Shown here: piece by piece, positions 9,895-17,853 of the stretch
How positions within the stretch are numbered: position 1 is the stretch's first letter
Layout: every line of letters starts with the position of its first letter
Assembly: GCA_021818955.1 (NCBI GenBank)
Contig: JAKASR010000023.1
Span: 1-64,000 of the forward strand
Length of the DNA stretch: 64,000 bases
Direction: 5' to 3'
From: Acidobacteriota bacterium
Lineage (GTDB): Bacteria; Acidobacteriota; Terriglobia; Terriglobales; SCQP01
Notes under the pieces: model-generated
Seen by the model: only the letters and a program-made list of their open reading frames with translations
Told to the model about the DNA's origin: nothing
Databases searched by the model: none
Made by a program: the position numbers and the translations under genes

Positions 9895-10386
9895 TCAATG
9901 GAGCAGGGCTTGTTCCCGTTCCCAGTAATGAATAGCTTGCGTCGTGCGGCGAATCGCCCAGGCATGGGCAATCATCGGCACCAGTTGCCAGCTCAGGCCC
10001 CAGCGGGCATGGCCACTGCGCGCCAGCCCCCAGGCCGGGCTGTCAAACGCCACTACTTCCAGCGGCGCTTCGATCAGCAGCGCCCGCTTCCACTCAAACT
10101 GATGACAATGATTGGTTGCAATCGGGTTGCGGATCAGCGGATCCGCCTCGCATAACCCCAGTTGGCGGGCATGCGCTTCCAGTGCGAAATGTTCCGCCGC
10201 CAGCACGATTTGCGACGCCAGCAGCGCCAGAAAGGGGCGATGCCAGCGCCGGGCATATTCCACATGTTCGGCGCAGCCCAGACAGGGACGATAGCGCTGC
10301 GCCGCGGCGGACCCGATCAGGCTCAACACGCAAACCGGCAGCAGCCAGCGGCGCAGGTGTTGTAACTGGAAGTTAGTAATTCGCAT
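9895..10386 (-). CDS. Small exported protein of unknown function
   Basis: About 163 residues. I do not recognise the family. It begins with basic residues followed by a hydrophobic stretch (LLPVCVLSLIGSAAAQ) that looks like a cleavable signal peptide ending AAA-Q. The mature part has a CLGC pair, a hydrophobic helix (FLALLASQIVLAAEHFAL), several His and Trp residues and a second hydrophobic stretch near WQLVPMIAHAWAI, so it may be membrane-associated. ATG at 10386 is preferred because the longer 208-residue frame would run deep into the divergent promoter region. The gene leads into the Ig/NHL lipoprotein with an 18-base gap, which suggests a shared operon and perhaps a shared surface role. 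Confidence 0.55.
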   Translation of the reverse strand: MRITNFQLQHLRRWLLPVCVLSLIGSAAAQRYRPCLGCAEHVEYARRWHRPFLALLASQIVLAAEHFALEAHARQLGLCEADPLIRNPIATNHCHQFEWKRALLIEAPLEVVAFDSPAWGLARSGHARWGLSWQLVPMIAHAWAIRRTTQAIHYWEREQALLH

Positions 10387-10656
10387 CAGAGTCGCTGATC
10401 GAAAGACGCCAAAAGCAGTGCTGCTGGTTGGCGGAAAACGCGCGGGCCGGCAGAGTTCTTCTTTGGACGCCCCGCTTTGGGCGTATTCCGAACGGTCCCT
10501 TGCGCTCGGCCCAGGTTGCAACTGACCCTGGCGGATTTTCGATCTTTCAACCCAACCAGCCCGCGTATAGCAGCATCGTTTGGATACGGCGGTCTATGCT
10601 CCCGCTTCGCGACCGGCACGCCGCGCCCAGCCCGAAGTCAGCAGGAATTTTGCTTC

Positions 10657-11688
10657 ATGCCACCGCATCCCAGCCAGCTCGAAGCTTCGCGCCAGCCACT
10701 TTCGGCTTTTGACCCAACCCCGAAAGGCGACATTGCTTGTCTGTTACAACTCTCTCCCGATGACTGGCGGCGTAACCGCATCAGTTGGGGATGTAGTTTG
10801 CTTTTGCAGGCACTGCTTTTGGGGGGATACATATGGGTGGGCGGGCAAACGCCGACAGCCAAGTGGCCGCCGCCGACCGCACACGTCGAACAATTCTGGT
10901 TATGGACGCCGCCGTCGCAGCCGCACCCGCGACCGGCATCGCCCCCCACCGAATCGGTGGCCCGGTTGCGCTGGCATCAAGCTCCGCAGCGGCGGCTGAA
11001 TCCGACCGTATTAATGTCTGCGGCGTCCGCCCCCCTGCCCGATCCGGCGCCGCATTTGATCGTGCGCCGGCCCTTGCGCCGGCTGGCGTGGTCGCAGCCC
11101 ACGCCGGTGCGCTCGCCGCTGCAGTTGGGCAGTTTCGGATCGCCCACGGGACTGATTCCGGTTCAGTCCCCGCCGGTGCGTCCCAATATGGCTGCGCTCG
11201 GGGCTTTTGCCTCGGTACAGACGCGCGGCAGCGGCGATGCGCCCGCGGGCGCGACCGCGGGTGGCGGCGGTGGCGCCGGCTTTGCCTCGGTCAGTGCCGC
11301 GTTTCCCCGCCCGCCTTCGCCCCGGTTCCGCGAGCGGATCGCCATCCGCCGGTTTGGCTCGCCCCAATTGCAAACGTTGCCTGGAAACGCAGTCCCGCCG
11401 GCCGCAGCGGCTTCCAATATTCTTCCCCCCCGCATCCTCTACAAGCCCCGCCCCAACTACCCCGCGCTGGCGCGCGCGCAAGGCATTCAGGGGATGGTGG
11501 TACTGGAGGCGATTTTGCGCGCTTCCGGAACGGTGCAGGTACTGCGGATCATGCACGGTCTGGGCGATGGCCTCGACCAGAGCGCGCGCGTGGCCGCCGC
11601 GGGCATCCGGTTTTTGCCGGCACGATTGAACCAGCAGCCGGTGGATTGGAAAGTATATCTTTACATCAGCTTTCGTTTATTGGACTAA
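10657..11688 (+). CDS. TonB C-terminal domain protein
   Basis: About 343 residues. One membrane helix (LLLQALLLGGYIWVGG) lies near residues 45-62. Then follows a long proline/alanine/arginine-rich region typical of a periplasm-spanning linker, including a Gly-rich patch (TAGGGGGAGF). The last 85 residues are a TonB C-terminal domain: KPRPNYPALARAQGIQG, then VVLEAILRASGTV, ending with WKVYLYISFRL. The ATG at 10657 is chosen because AGGA lies about 10 bases upstream; longer versions of the frame have no support. ExbB/ExbD are not present, so it may be a diverged TonB or an envelope protein using the same fold. It is the first gene of a three-gene plus-strand set. Confidence 0.75.
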   Translation: MPPHPSQLEASRQPLSAFDPTPKGDIACLLQLSPDDWRRNRISWGCSLLLQALLLGGYIWVGGQTPTAKWPPPTAHVEQFWLWTPPSQPHPRPASPPTESVARLRWHQAPQRRLNPTVLMSAASAPLPDPAPHLIVRRPLRRLAWSQPTPVRSPLQLGSFGSPTGLIPVQSPPVRPNMAALGAFASVQTRGSGDAPAGATAGGGGGAGFASVSAAFPRPPSPRFRERIAIRRFGSPQLQTLPGNAVPPAAAASNILPPRILYKPRPNYPALARAQGIQGMVVLEAILRASGTVQVLRIMHGLGDGLDQSARVAAAGIRFLPARLNQQPVDWKVYLYISFRLLD

Positions 11689-11692
11689 GGTC

Positions 11693-13483
11693 ATGTTCCG
11701 AATCGCGCAATCGTTTTTGACGATGATGGCGCCATCTTTTTCCGCGCCGCCCACCCCGCGCCGCCTGATGGGACACCACCCGGCACGAGCCCTCGTGGCC
11801 GCCGCCTGTTGCCTGGCGCTCTGCCGCGCCGCGCGGGCGCAAACTCCGGCGCCGCATCCAGAGCAGGCGCGCGCGGATGCAATTCTCGATCGCATGGCCG
11901 CGCATGAGCGCGACCTGATCCGCCGCATGCAGCACCTTCAGCCCCGGTTGGAGGTATATCTGCAGGACTTCCGCTCCAACCCTAATCCCGAGCTAGGCAG
12001 CATTCCGGTCAACGACCGTTATTATCTCGGGCGCCTGGGGTTCAGTGACAAGCAATTCAGGCTCCTGTCGTTTTTACCGCGTCCGGACGCGCGCTGGCGG
12101 CGCTGGTTGGGCCCGATCGGTGACCTGTTGACCCGGCCCGCGTTCCGTGCCTGGCAGATGAATTGGGTGCCCAACGGCTTTGTGCGTATGCTGTTTCCCG
12201 ATCCGGCGCATTTTGACCGTCAACATTATCGCTTTCAATTTGTGCGCCGCGGCCTGGCCGGACATCTCACCTGTTATATCTTCGACGTGGCTCCCCGCCG
12301 CCGCTATGCCCGGGGCGGCTTCATGGGCCGCATCTGGATCGAACACCGGCACGATTATCTGGTGCGCTACGACGGTGTGCTCTGGGGTAGCGGCTGGACG
12401 CGACGCTATATGCACTTTGACGGCTGGCGCGTGGAATCTGGTCCGCGGCTTTGGCTGCCGGTTTATATCTATAGCGAAGAAAACGATTTTCGCTACGGTT
12501 TTCGCCGCACTTTGCGCTATCGTGCGCAAATCCGGCTGTGGGGCTACGACCTGCTCCACGCCGGCCGGCGCGAATCCCTGACCCATATCCGTATCGAAGG
12601 GCCACAGATCAAAGATCCGCCGCCGCGCGTACAGTTGAGGTCGCCGCAGCACGCCCGCCAGTTGTGGGAAGAGCAGGCGGAAAATAACGTGCTCGACCGG
12701 CTGGAGCGCGCCGGCCTGATCGCCCCTCCCGGCCCGGTAACGCAGGTGCTGGAAAAAGTAACTTCCAATCTGATCGTCAGCAACAATCTGCAACTGCGAC
12801 CGGAAGTGCGCTGCCGCGTGCTGCTCACCACCCCGCTTGAAAGTTTTACCATCGGCCATACCATCGTTCTCAGTCGCGGGCTGATTGATACGCTTCCCAA
12901 CGAGCCGGCGCTGGCGGCCATGCTGTCGCATGAGTTGGCGCATATCGTGCTCGACCAGCAGATCAGCAGCAGTTATGCCTTCACCGACCGCATGATGATT
13001 CCCGACTCCATGGTAATCAACCAGTTGCAGTTGCGCGACACGCGCCGGGAAGAGCGCCTGGCCGGCCGCCGCGCCTGGCAACTGCTCGAACACTCGCCCT
13101 ACCGCGCCCAACTGGCTGAGGCGGGATTATTTATGCGCGCGCTGCAAGTCGCCGGACCGTCGCTGCCGCATCTCATGCGCCCATTATTTGGCAACCGTAT
13201 GTTTCACCGCGGCCAATTACGGCGCTTGCATCAGCTGCTGGCGGTCGCCACCCCGCTCCAACCCAAAAATCTGCGCCAGATCGCCGCCTTGCCGCTGGGC
13301 AGCCGTATAGCCGTTAATCCCTGGACGGACGATTTGAGCCTGGAAAACCATCGCCCCATCGATCTGTTCTCAGCCCGCGACAAAATGCCATTTGAACTGG
13401 CGCCGCTGTTTCCCGTGCTCAACCGTTTGCCGCAAAAAACCGCGAGCACGCCGTCGCCCGCCCGTACAGGAGTACATCCATGA
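11693..13483 (+). CDS. Secreted M48-type metalloprotease with an N-terminal LolA-like region
   Basis: 596 residues. A signal peptide is visible (AACCLALCRAARAQ). Residues about 90-310 look like the LolA-type beta fold often seen in acidobacterial envelope proteins (IWIEHRHDYLVRYDG, FDGWRVESGPRLWLPVYIY). The protease part contains MLSHELAHIVLDQ, with the zinc-binding HExxH at about H413-H417. A downstream EERLAGRRAW segment sits where M48 enzymes have their third zinc ligand (normally E-x2-D-x2-A), but the Asp is replaced by Arg. The gene starts 4 bases after the TonB-C gene and overlaps the next one by ATGA, so the three are coupled. Likely role: envelope protein quality control or lipoprotein handling. 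That role is inferred. Confidence 0.7.
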   Translation: MFRIAQSFLTMMAPSFSAPPTPRRLMGHHPARALVAAACCLALCRAARAQTPAPHPEQARADAILDRMAAHERDLIRRMQHLQPRLEVYLQDFRSNPNPELGSIPVNDRYYLGRLGFSDKQFRLLSFLPRPDARWRRWLGPIGDLLTRPAFRAWQMNWVPNGFVRMLFPDPAHFDRQHYRFQFVRRGLAGHLTCYIFDVAPRRRYARGGFMGRIWIEHRHDYLVRYDGVLWGSGWTRRYMHFDGWRVESGPRLWLPVYIYSEENDFRYGFRRTLRYRAQIRLWGYDLLHAGRRESLTHIRIEGPQIKDPPPRVQLRSPQHARQLWEEQAENNVLDRLERAGLIAPPGPVTQVLEKVTSNLIVSNNLQLRPEVRCRVLLTTPLESFTIGHTIVLSRGLIDTLPNEPALAAMLSHELAHIVLDQQISSSYAFTDRMMIPDSMVINQLQLRDTRREERLAGRRAWQLLEHSPYRAQLAEAGLFMRALQVAGPSLPHLMRPLFGNRMFHRGQLRRLHQLLAVATPLQPKNLRQIAALPLGSRIAVNPWTDDLSLENHRPIDLFSARDKMPFELAPLFPVLNRLPQKTASTPSPARTGVHP

Positions 13484-13986
13484 AACTGCATCATATCTGT
13501 CTGGCCGTTGTTATGCCGCTGCCGCTGGCGCTGGCAGCGCCGCCATCCCCGGCCACTAATCAGCCAAAGTTATTTGGCCCCGGAGTGCGCCTGGCCGAAT
13601 CTATTCGGATCTCGCCCGCCCCATTGCTGAATCTGGAATTCGGATTGCACCAATTGTCTGTTCATTCCTCGGCTTCAGTCCTGAACTTTTCCGGAATTTC
13701 TTCCGTGCTGCTGTCGCCTAACCCCTTTGCCTTGCCTGTCCGCACGTCCCCTCGCAGCCCCATTTCCGGTGCGCCGCTGGCGCGGCCGCTTACCGGCCCG
13801 CCAGTTTCAAACTGGCTGCGCAAGGCCATGGCTGCCACTTCGCCGCCCGATCTCGCTCTGGGACAATTGCACGCCCCGGCGACCACCGATGAAACCGGCC
13901 ATGGCATTCCCACCCACTGGCTGGCGGCAATCGGTATCACGCTCGCCATCATCGGCACTGCTGTTATGGCTGCCGGCTGGCATTAA
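13480..13986 (+). CDS. Small exported protein with a C-terminal membrane anchor
   Basis: 168 residues of unknown family. It has a short signal peptide (LAVVMPLPLALA), a Pro/Ser-rich body without recognisable motifs, and a C-terminal hydrophobic helix (WLAAIGITLAIIGTAVMAAGW) that would anchor it in the membrane. It begins on the ATGA that ends the M48 protease gene, so it is translated with it and may be a partner or substrate. Codon use is like the neighbours. The 160 bases after it, before the convergent ABC permease, contain a 12-base palindrome AATGCATGCATT at 14092-14103 and no gene. Confidence 0.6.
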   Translation: MKLHHICLAVVMPLPLALAAPPSPATNQPKLFGPGVRLAESIRISPAPLLNLEFGLHQLSVHSSASVLNFSGISSVLLSPNPFALPVRTSPRSPISGAPLARPLTGPPVSNWLRKAMAATSPPDLALGQLHAPATTDETGHGIPTHWLAAIGITLAIIGTAVMAAGWH

Positions 13987-14146
13987 TCGCTTTGGATTTG
14001 ATGGATCGAAATGAAATCTGCAGGCAGGAAAGGCTAAGCGGCTCGTTGTAGTTTTTCTCTGGCCATGAGCGAGCCCGAAAACGCCAGCCTGAATGCATGC
14101 ATTGGCATGGAATACTCCGGCCCGTGGAATCTGCTGAAGTCGTATC

Positions 14147-15367
14147 TTATTCGTAACGCAAGGCTTCAATCGGGTCGAGTCGGGCCGCTTTCTGCGCGGG
14201 ATAATAACCGAAGAACACACCGATTGCGATCGAGAAAATCACCGCCACCAGAATGGAAACTGTGGAGACATCCACTTTCCAGTGCGCAAGCGTGGCGATC
14301 AGGCGCGATCCTCCGACGCCCAGGATAATTCCGGTAAAGCCACCGATGGCGCTCAGCACCACGGCTTCCATCAGGAACTGCGTCTGCACGTCTTTTTCCG
14401 TCGCGCCCACCGCCATGCGGATGCCGATTTCGCGCGTGCGTTCGGTGACTGAAACCAGCATGATATTCATAATCCCGATGCCGCCGACCAGCAGCGACAC
14501 TGAGGCGATCGAGGCCAGCAGCAAAGTCATGATATGGCCGGTGGCGGCGGCGGTATTTTCGATATCGGCCAGGTTGCGCACCGCGAAGTCGTTCATCTGG
14601 CCCGGCAGAATCCGGTGGCGGACGTGCAAGAGGTCGGTAATCTGCTGCTGCGCCGCGGTCGAAGCCTGGCGCGAAACGGCTTGGGCAATGATCAACTGCA
14701 CCCAGTCCTGGCCGGTGATCTTCTTCTGCATGGTGGTATATGGAATCACGATTAGGTCGTCCTGATCATGCCCCATGTTTGCCGACTCGCCTTTCGGCGC
14801 CAGCGTGCCCACAATCTTGAAAGGCAGATTGCCAACCTGTATGGTTTTACCTAGCGGGTTGGCATAAGGAAACAGGTTTTCGACGACGGTATTGCCCAGC
14901 ACACAAACGTTGTCGGACAACTCGACTTCCTGTTGAGTAAACGGCCCGCCGGAAGAAAAATCCCAATTGCGAATTGAAAAAAACGCCGGCTCGGTGCCGA
15001 TGATGTTGGTGGCCCAGTTGTTATTACCGTAAATGACCTGCTTACGGCTCTGCACCTGCACCGCCGCGGCCTTCACCGTGGGCACCAGATGCAGGATGGC
15101 CTGCTCGTCCTGATGGGTCAGAGTCCTCACCGCCCACCAGCCAAAGTTGACCGCGCCGGCCTGATGGCTGCCGGCAATGATGAACAGCATATTGGTGCCG
15201 AGCGAAGCCAACTGCTCCTGCACCTGCTCGTTGGCGCCCTGGCCAACAGCGACCATGGCGATCACTGCGGCGACGCCGATGATGATGCCCAACATGGTCA
15301 ACGCGGAACGCATTTTATTGCGTTTCAACGCACGGCCGGCAATCCTTAAGATTGAGGCGAAATCCAT
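14147..15367 (-). CDS. MacB-type ABC transporter permease (FtsX fold)
   Basis: 406 residues. One N-terminal membrane helix (MRSALTMLGIIIGVAAVIAMVAVG) is followed by a large periplasmic domain of the MacB type (residues about 45-260). Three C-terminal helices follow, with the FtsX signature GGIGIMNIMLVSVTERTREIGIRMAVGAT. In E. coli MacB this part is fused to the ATPase. Here the ATPase is a separate gene 4 bases upstream, as in many Gram-positive and acidobacterial systems. With the MacA-like adaptor it should form a mechanotransmission-type exporter for peptides, lipoproteins or toxic compounds. No TolC-like gene is in the window. The gene is last in its operon. Confidence 0.85.
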   Translation of the reverse strand: MDFASILRIAGRALKRNKMRSALTMLGIIIGVAAVIAMVAVGQGANEQVQEQLASLGTNMLFIIAGSHQAGAVNFGWWAVRTLTHQDEQAILHLVPTVKAAAVQVQSRKQVIYGNNNWATNIIGTEPAFFSIRNWDFSSGGPFTQQEVELSDNVCVLGNTVVENLFPYANPLGKTIQVGNLPFKIVGTLAPKGESANMGHDQDDLIVIPYTTMQKKITGQDWVQLIIAQAVSRQASTAAQQQITDLLHVRHRILPGQMNDFAVRNLADIENTAAATGHIMTLLLASIASVSLLVGGIGIMNIMLVSVTERTREIGIRMAVGATEKDVQTQFLMEAVVLSAIGGFTGIILGVGGSRLIATLAHWKVDVSTVSILVAVIFSIAIGVFFGYYPAQKAARLDPIEALRYE

Positions 15368-15371
15368 ATAC

Positions 15372-16175
15372 TCAGTCCTGATCCTCGTCGACTGTCGGCA
15401 AGTTGGGCAGCACCTCCGCCGCGATCGCGCGTCCGGTTACCTGTTCGTCGCGGCGTATGCGCCCATCGCGGAAGGTAATGATGCGGCGCGCGAAGCGCGC
15501 AATGTCGGATTCGTGCGTGACCAGCACCAGGGTGATGCCCTGCTCGGCATTGAGGCGCTGGAAGATATCCATAATTTCGACGCTGGTGCGGCTGTCGAGA
15601 TTGCCGGTGGGCTCGTCGGCGAGCAGGATAGCGGGATGGTTCATCAGCGCACGCGCAATTGCTACTCGCTGCTGTTGCCCGCCGGATAGCTGGCTGGGGA
15701 AATGGTGCTCGCGGTTCGCCAGTCCCACCAGCGCTAGCACCTCATGCGCCCGCGCCATGCGCTCCTCCGGCTTCATGTGGGCATAAAGCGCGGGCAGCTC
15801 GACATTTTCCAGGGCGGTGGTGCGCGACAGCAGGTTGAAGCCCTGAAAAACGAAGCCGAGTTTCCGGTTGCGAATGCGAGCCAGTTCCGTCTTATCGAGC
15901 TGCGACACATCCGTGCCCTCGAGAAAACAGGAGCCGCGCGTAGGACGGTCCAGGCAGCCGAGCAGGTTCATGAAGGTGCTTTTGCCGCTGCCAGAAGCGC
16001 CCATGATGGCGACAAACTCGCCTTTGGCAATGCTGAGATCGATGCCGCGCAAGGCGTGCACCTGCACCTCGCCCAAATCGTAAATCTTATACACGCCTTG
16101 AAACTCGATCAAGACAGGGGTGGCAGCGGCAACTACGTTTCGCGAGTTTTCAAGGATGGGAGACACCGTAGACAT
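15372..16175 (-). CDS. ABC transporter ATP-binding protein of the MacB/LolD type
   Basis: 267 residues, the full size for this family. Walker A is GASGSGKS at residues 59-66, the Q-loop lies in FVFQGFNL, the signature motif is LSGGQQQRVAIARAL, Walker B is ILLADEPTGNLDS, and the switch histidine is in LVTHE. The GNLDS sequence is typical of the LolD/MacB/FtsE branch. It would drive the FtsX-fold permease encoded 4 bases downstream. The 8-base gap to the upstream adaptor gene shows that the three genes form one operon. The first 20 residues are a variable extension. Confidence 0.88.
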   Translation of the reverse strand: MSTVSPILENSRNVVAAATPVLIEFQGVYKIYDLGEVQVHALRGIDLSIAKGEFVAIMGASGSGKSTFMNLLGCLDRPTRGSCFLEGTDVSQLDKTELARIRNRKLGFVFQGFNLLSRTTALENVELPALYAHMKPEERMARAHEVLALVGLANREHHFPSQLSGGQQQRVAIARALMNHPAILLADEPTGNLDSRTSVEIMDIFQRLNAEQGITLVLVTHESDIARFARRIITFRDGRIRRDEQVTGRAIAAEVLPNLPTVDEDQD

Positions 16176-16183
16176 AACTTAAC

Positions 16184-17659
16184 TTAGAAGCGTCGTCCGC
16201 CGCCAAACGGCGTGCCCGAACTCTTGGGCAGCAGTTCGCCCACGATCACCTTATCGCCCGGACTGAGCGATCCTTTTACCACTTGTTCCACGGCCGTATT
16301 GGTGAAATCGGTAATCCCGGTGCGAATCTTGACCGGAATGAAGCTACGGTGCGGGCCGAGTTTCCAGATCACCGCGGTGGCTGAGGCGGTGCTGGTCACG
16401 GCGGGAGGGGCGTCGTGATGCTCCCCGCCGGGGTCGGATCGAGAATGCTCGGCCTGGCCGCCTCCGGGGCGAAGGTTGCCGGCCGCGCGTCCACCCGTGC
16501 CTCCGCCATTGATGTCGTATCGAGCCAGCAGCGCTCGCACCTGTGCGGAGGGCATCTGCGGATGAAAGTTCAGCGCGGTGTTGGGCACCAGCAGCCGGAA
16601 ATGCGCTTCCGCCACCGGAATCCTTACATAAGCGGTCATGCCCGGAAAGACGACATTGCCTGGATTTTTAAAATTCACGATAGTGTCGTACTCGACCACG
16701 TTTTGCACCGTAGTGGCATTCATGCGTAGCTGCGCGATGTGGCCATGAAAGATCTTGTTGGGGAAGGCATCCACGGTGAACTGCGCCGGGTCGCCCACCT
16801 TTAACCGGCCCATGTCGCTCTCGTCGGTCTGTACATCCACGTACATCTTGCTCAGGTCTTGCGCGATGGTAAACAATGTCGGCGTCTGGAACGATGCCGC
16901 GACCGTCTGGCCGATTTCCACCGCCCTATTCACCACCACGCCGTTTATCGGCGAGTAGATTTTGCAATAGCCTAAATTGGTGCGTGCGATACGCAGCACC
17001 GCTTCCTGCTGCTTGACTTGGGCCTGGGCCTGGAGCAATTGGGCCTGAGCCGACTTGATTTGCGCTATCGCCTGATCGTAAGCGGCCTGGGCGGCCTGAG
17101 CCGCAGCATGATCGCCGCTATAAGTGGCTACCACCTGATCGCGCTGCTGCGCGGAAATGATGCCCTGCTTAAAGAGCGGAAGTTCGCGCTGATAATCCAG
17201 CTTGGACTGGAGCAGCGTCGCCTGCGCCTGCTCCACGCTCGCCTTTTTGGAGGCCGCCGCTTGGCGGCTCACCTGAATATTGGCCGTCAGCGCCTTGACG
17301 TTGGCTTGGGAATTGGCCAGATTGGCTTCGTCCTGGCGAACCGTATTCTCATAAATTGTCGGATCGATTTCTGCCAGCAATTGGCCTTGCTTAACCTTGG
17401 AATTGAAATCCACATACAACTTCACAATACGCCCGGAAATCTGTGAGCCCACCTGCACCGAAATCAGCGGGGTAACGGTCCCTGTCGCCTGCACAATCGA
17501 GGTCAGATTCCCCTTCCGCACCACGGCGGTAAAGATCTGTGCCTGCGCTTTGGCGGTCATTTTATGAATGCCCCAGCCGCCCAGTAGCAGCACAATTAAA
17601 AGCCCCACCTGGACGGTACGATTGCGGATTAGTTTTTTGAAATTCAGTTTCAATTCCAT
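16184..17659 (-). CDS. MacA-like periplasmic adaptor (HlyD family)
   Basis: About 491 residues from ATG at 17659. A single membrane helix (VQVGLLIVLLLGGWGI) near residues 14-30 anchors it. Next come the first lipoyl half (TGTVTPLISVQVGSQISGRI), an alpha-helical hairpin rich in Gln and Ala (about residues 110-230), the second lipoyl half (YSPINGVVVNRAVEIGQ) and beta-barrel domains. The C-terminus has a Gly/His-rich insertion (GGGTGG, then HSRSDPGGEHHD) that is unusual in MacA. A longer frame starts at 17755, but the extra residues look non-coding and neither start has a clear Shine-Dalgarno sequence. It heads the exporter operon and is divergent from the biotin operon. Confidence 0.8.
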   Translation of the reverse strand: MELKLNFKKLIRNRTVQVGLLIVLLLGGWGIHKMTAKAQAQIFTAVVRKGNLTSIVQATGTVTPLISVQVGSQISGRIVKLYVDFNSKVKQGQLLAEIDPTIYENTVRQDEANLANSQANVKALTANIQVSRQAAASKKASVEQAQATLLQSKLDYQRELPLFKQGIISAQQRDQVVATYSGDHAAAQAAQAAYDQAIAQIKSAQAQLLQAQAQVKQQEAVLRIARTNLGYCKIYSPINGVVVNRAVEIGQTVAASFQTPTLFTIAQDLSKMYVDVQTDESDMGRLKVGDPAQFTVDAFPNKIFHGHIAQLRMNATTVQNVVEYDTIVNFKNPGNVVFPGMTAYVRIPVAEAHFRLLVPNTALNFHPQMPSAQVRALLARYDINGGGTGGRAAGNLRPGGGQAEHSRSDPGGEHHDAPPAVTSTASATAVIWKLGPHRSFIPVKIRTGITDFTNTAVEQVVKGSLSPGDKVIVGELLPKSSGTPFGGGRRF

Positions 17660-17853
17660 AAGAAGCAGGCGGTTGGTGGACCGGAAGAAACCGGCGAAAA
17701 CCGCACTTAATTCTACTAACGCCACCCGAGGGAAGGTGGTTACATGCGGGAACAATAACGGGCGGCGGGAAGCCAGGTGAAGCGCTTTTCCTCTATCATA
17801 CTGGAGTGCCTGCCGAGTGCCGGTTACGGCATCTCCGGCTTGCCCTTACGCTT

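Noticed and set aside
10387-10656. Upstream extension of the TonB-C protein or of the small exported protein into the divergent gap
   Set aside because: The added residues have no similarity to signal peptides and the start codons lack ribosome-binding sites. The internal starts are better supported.
12074-13111. Minus-strand frame of 345 codons opposite the M48 protease gene
   Set aside because: The plus strand has an intact signal peptide, HExxH motif and coupled start and stop. The opposite frame has no motif.
17660-17853. BirA/biotin operator between the exporter and bioBF
   Set aside because: No TTGTAAAC-type inverted repeat is visible in the divergent region.
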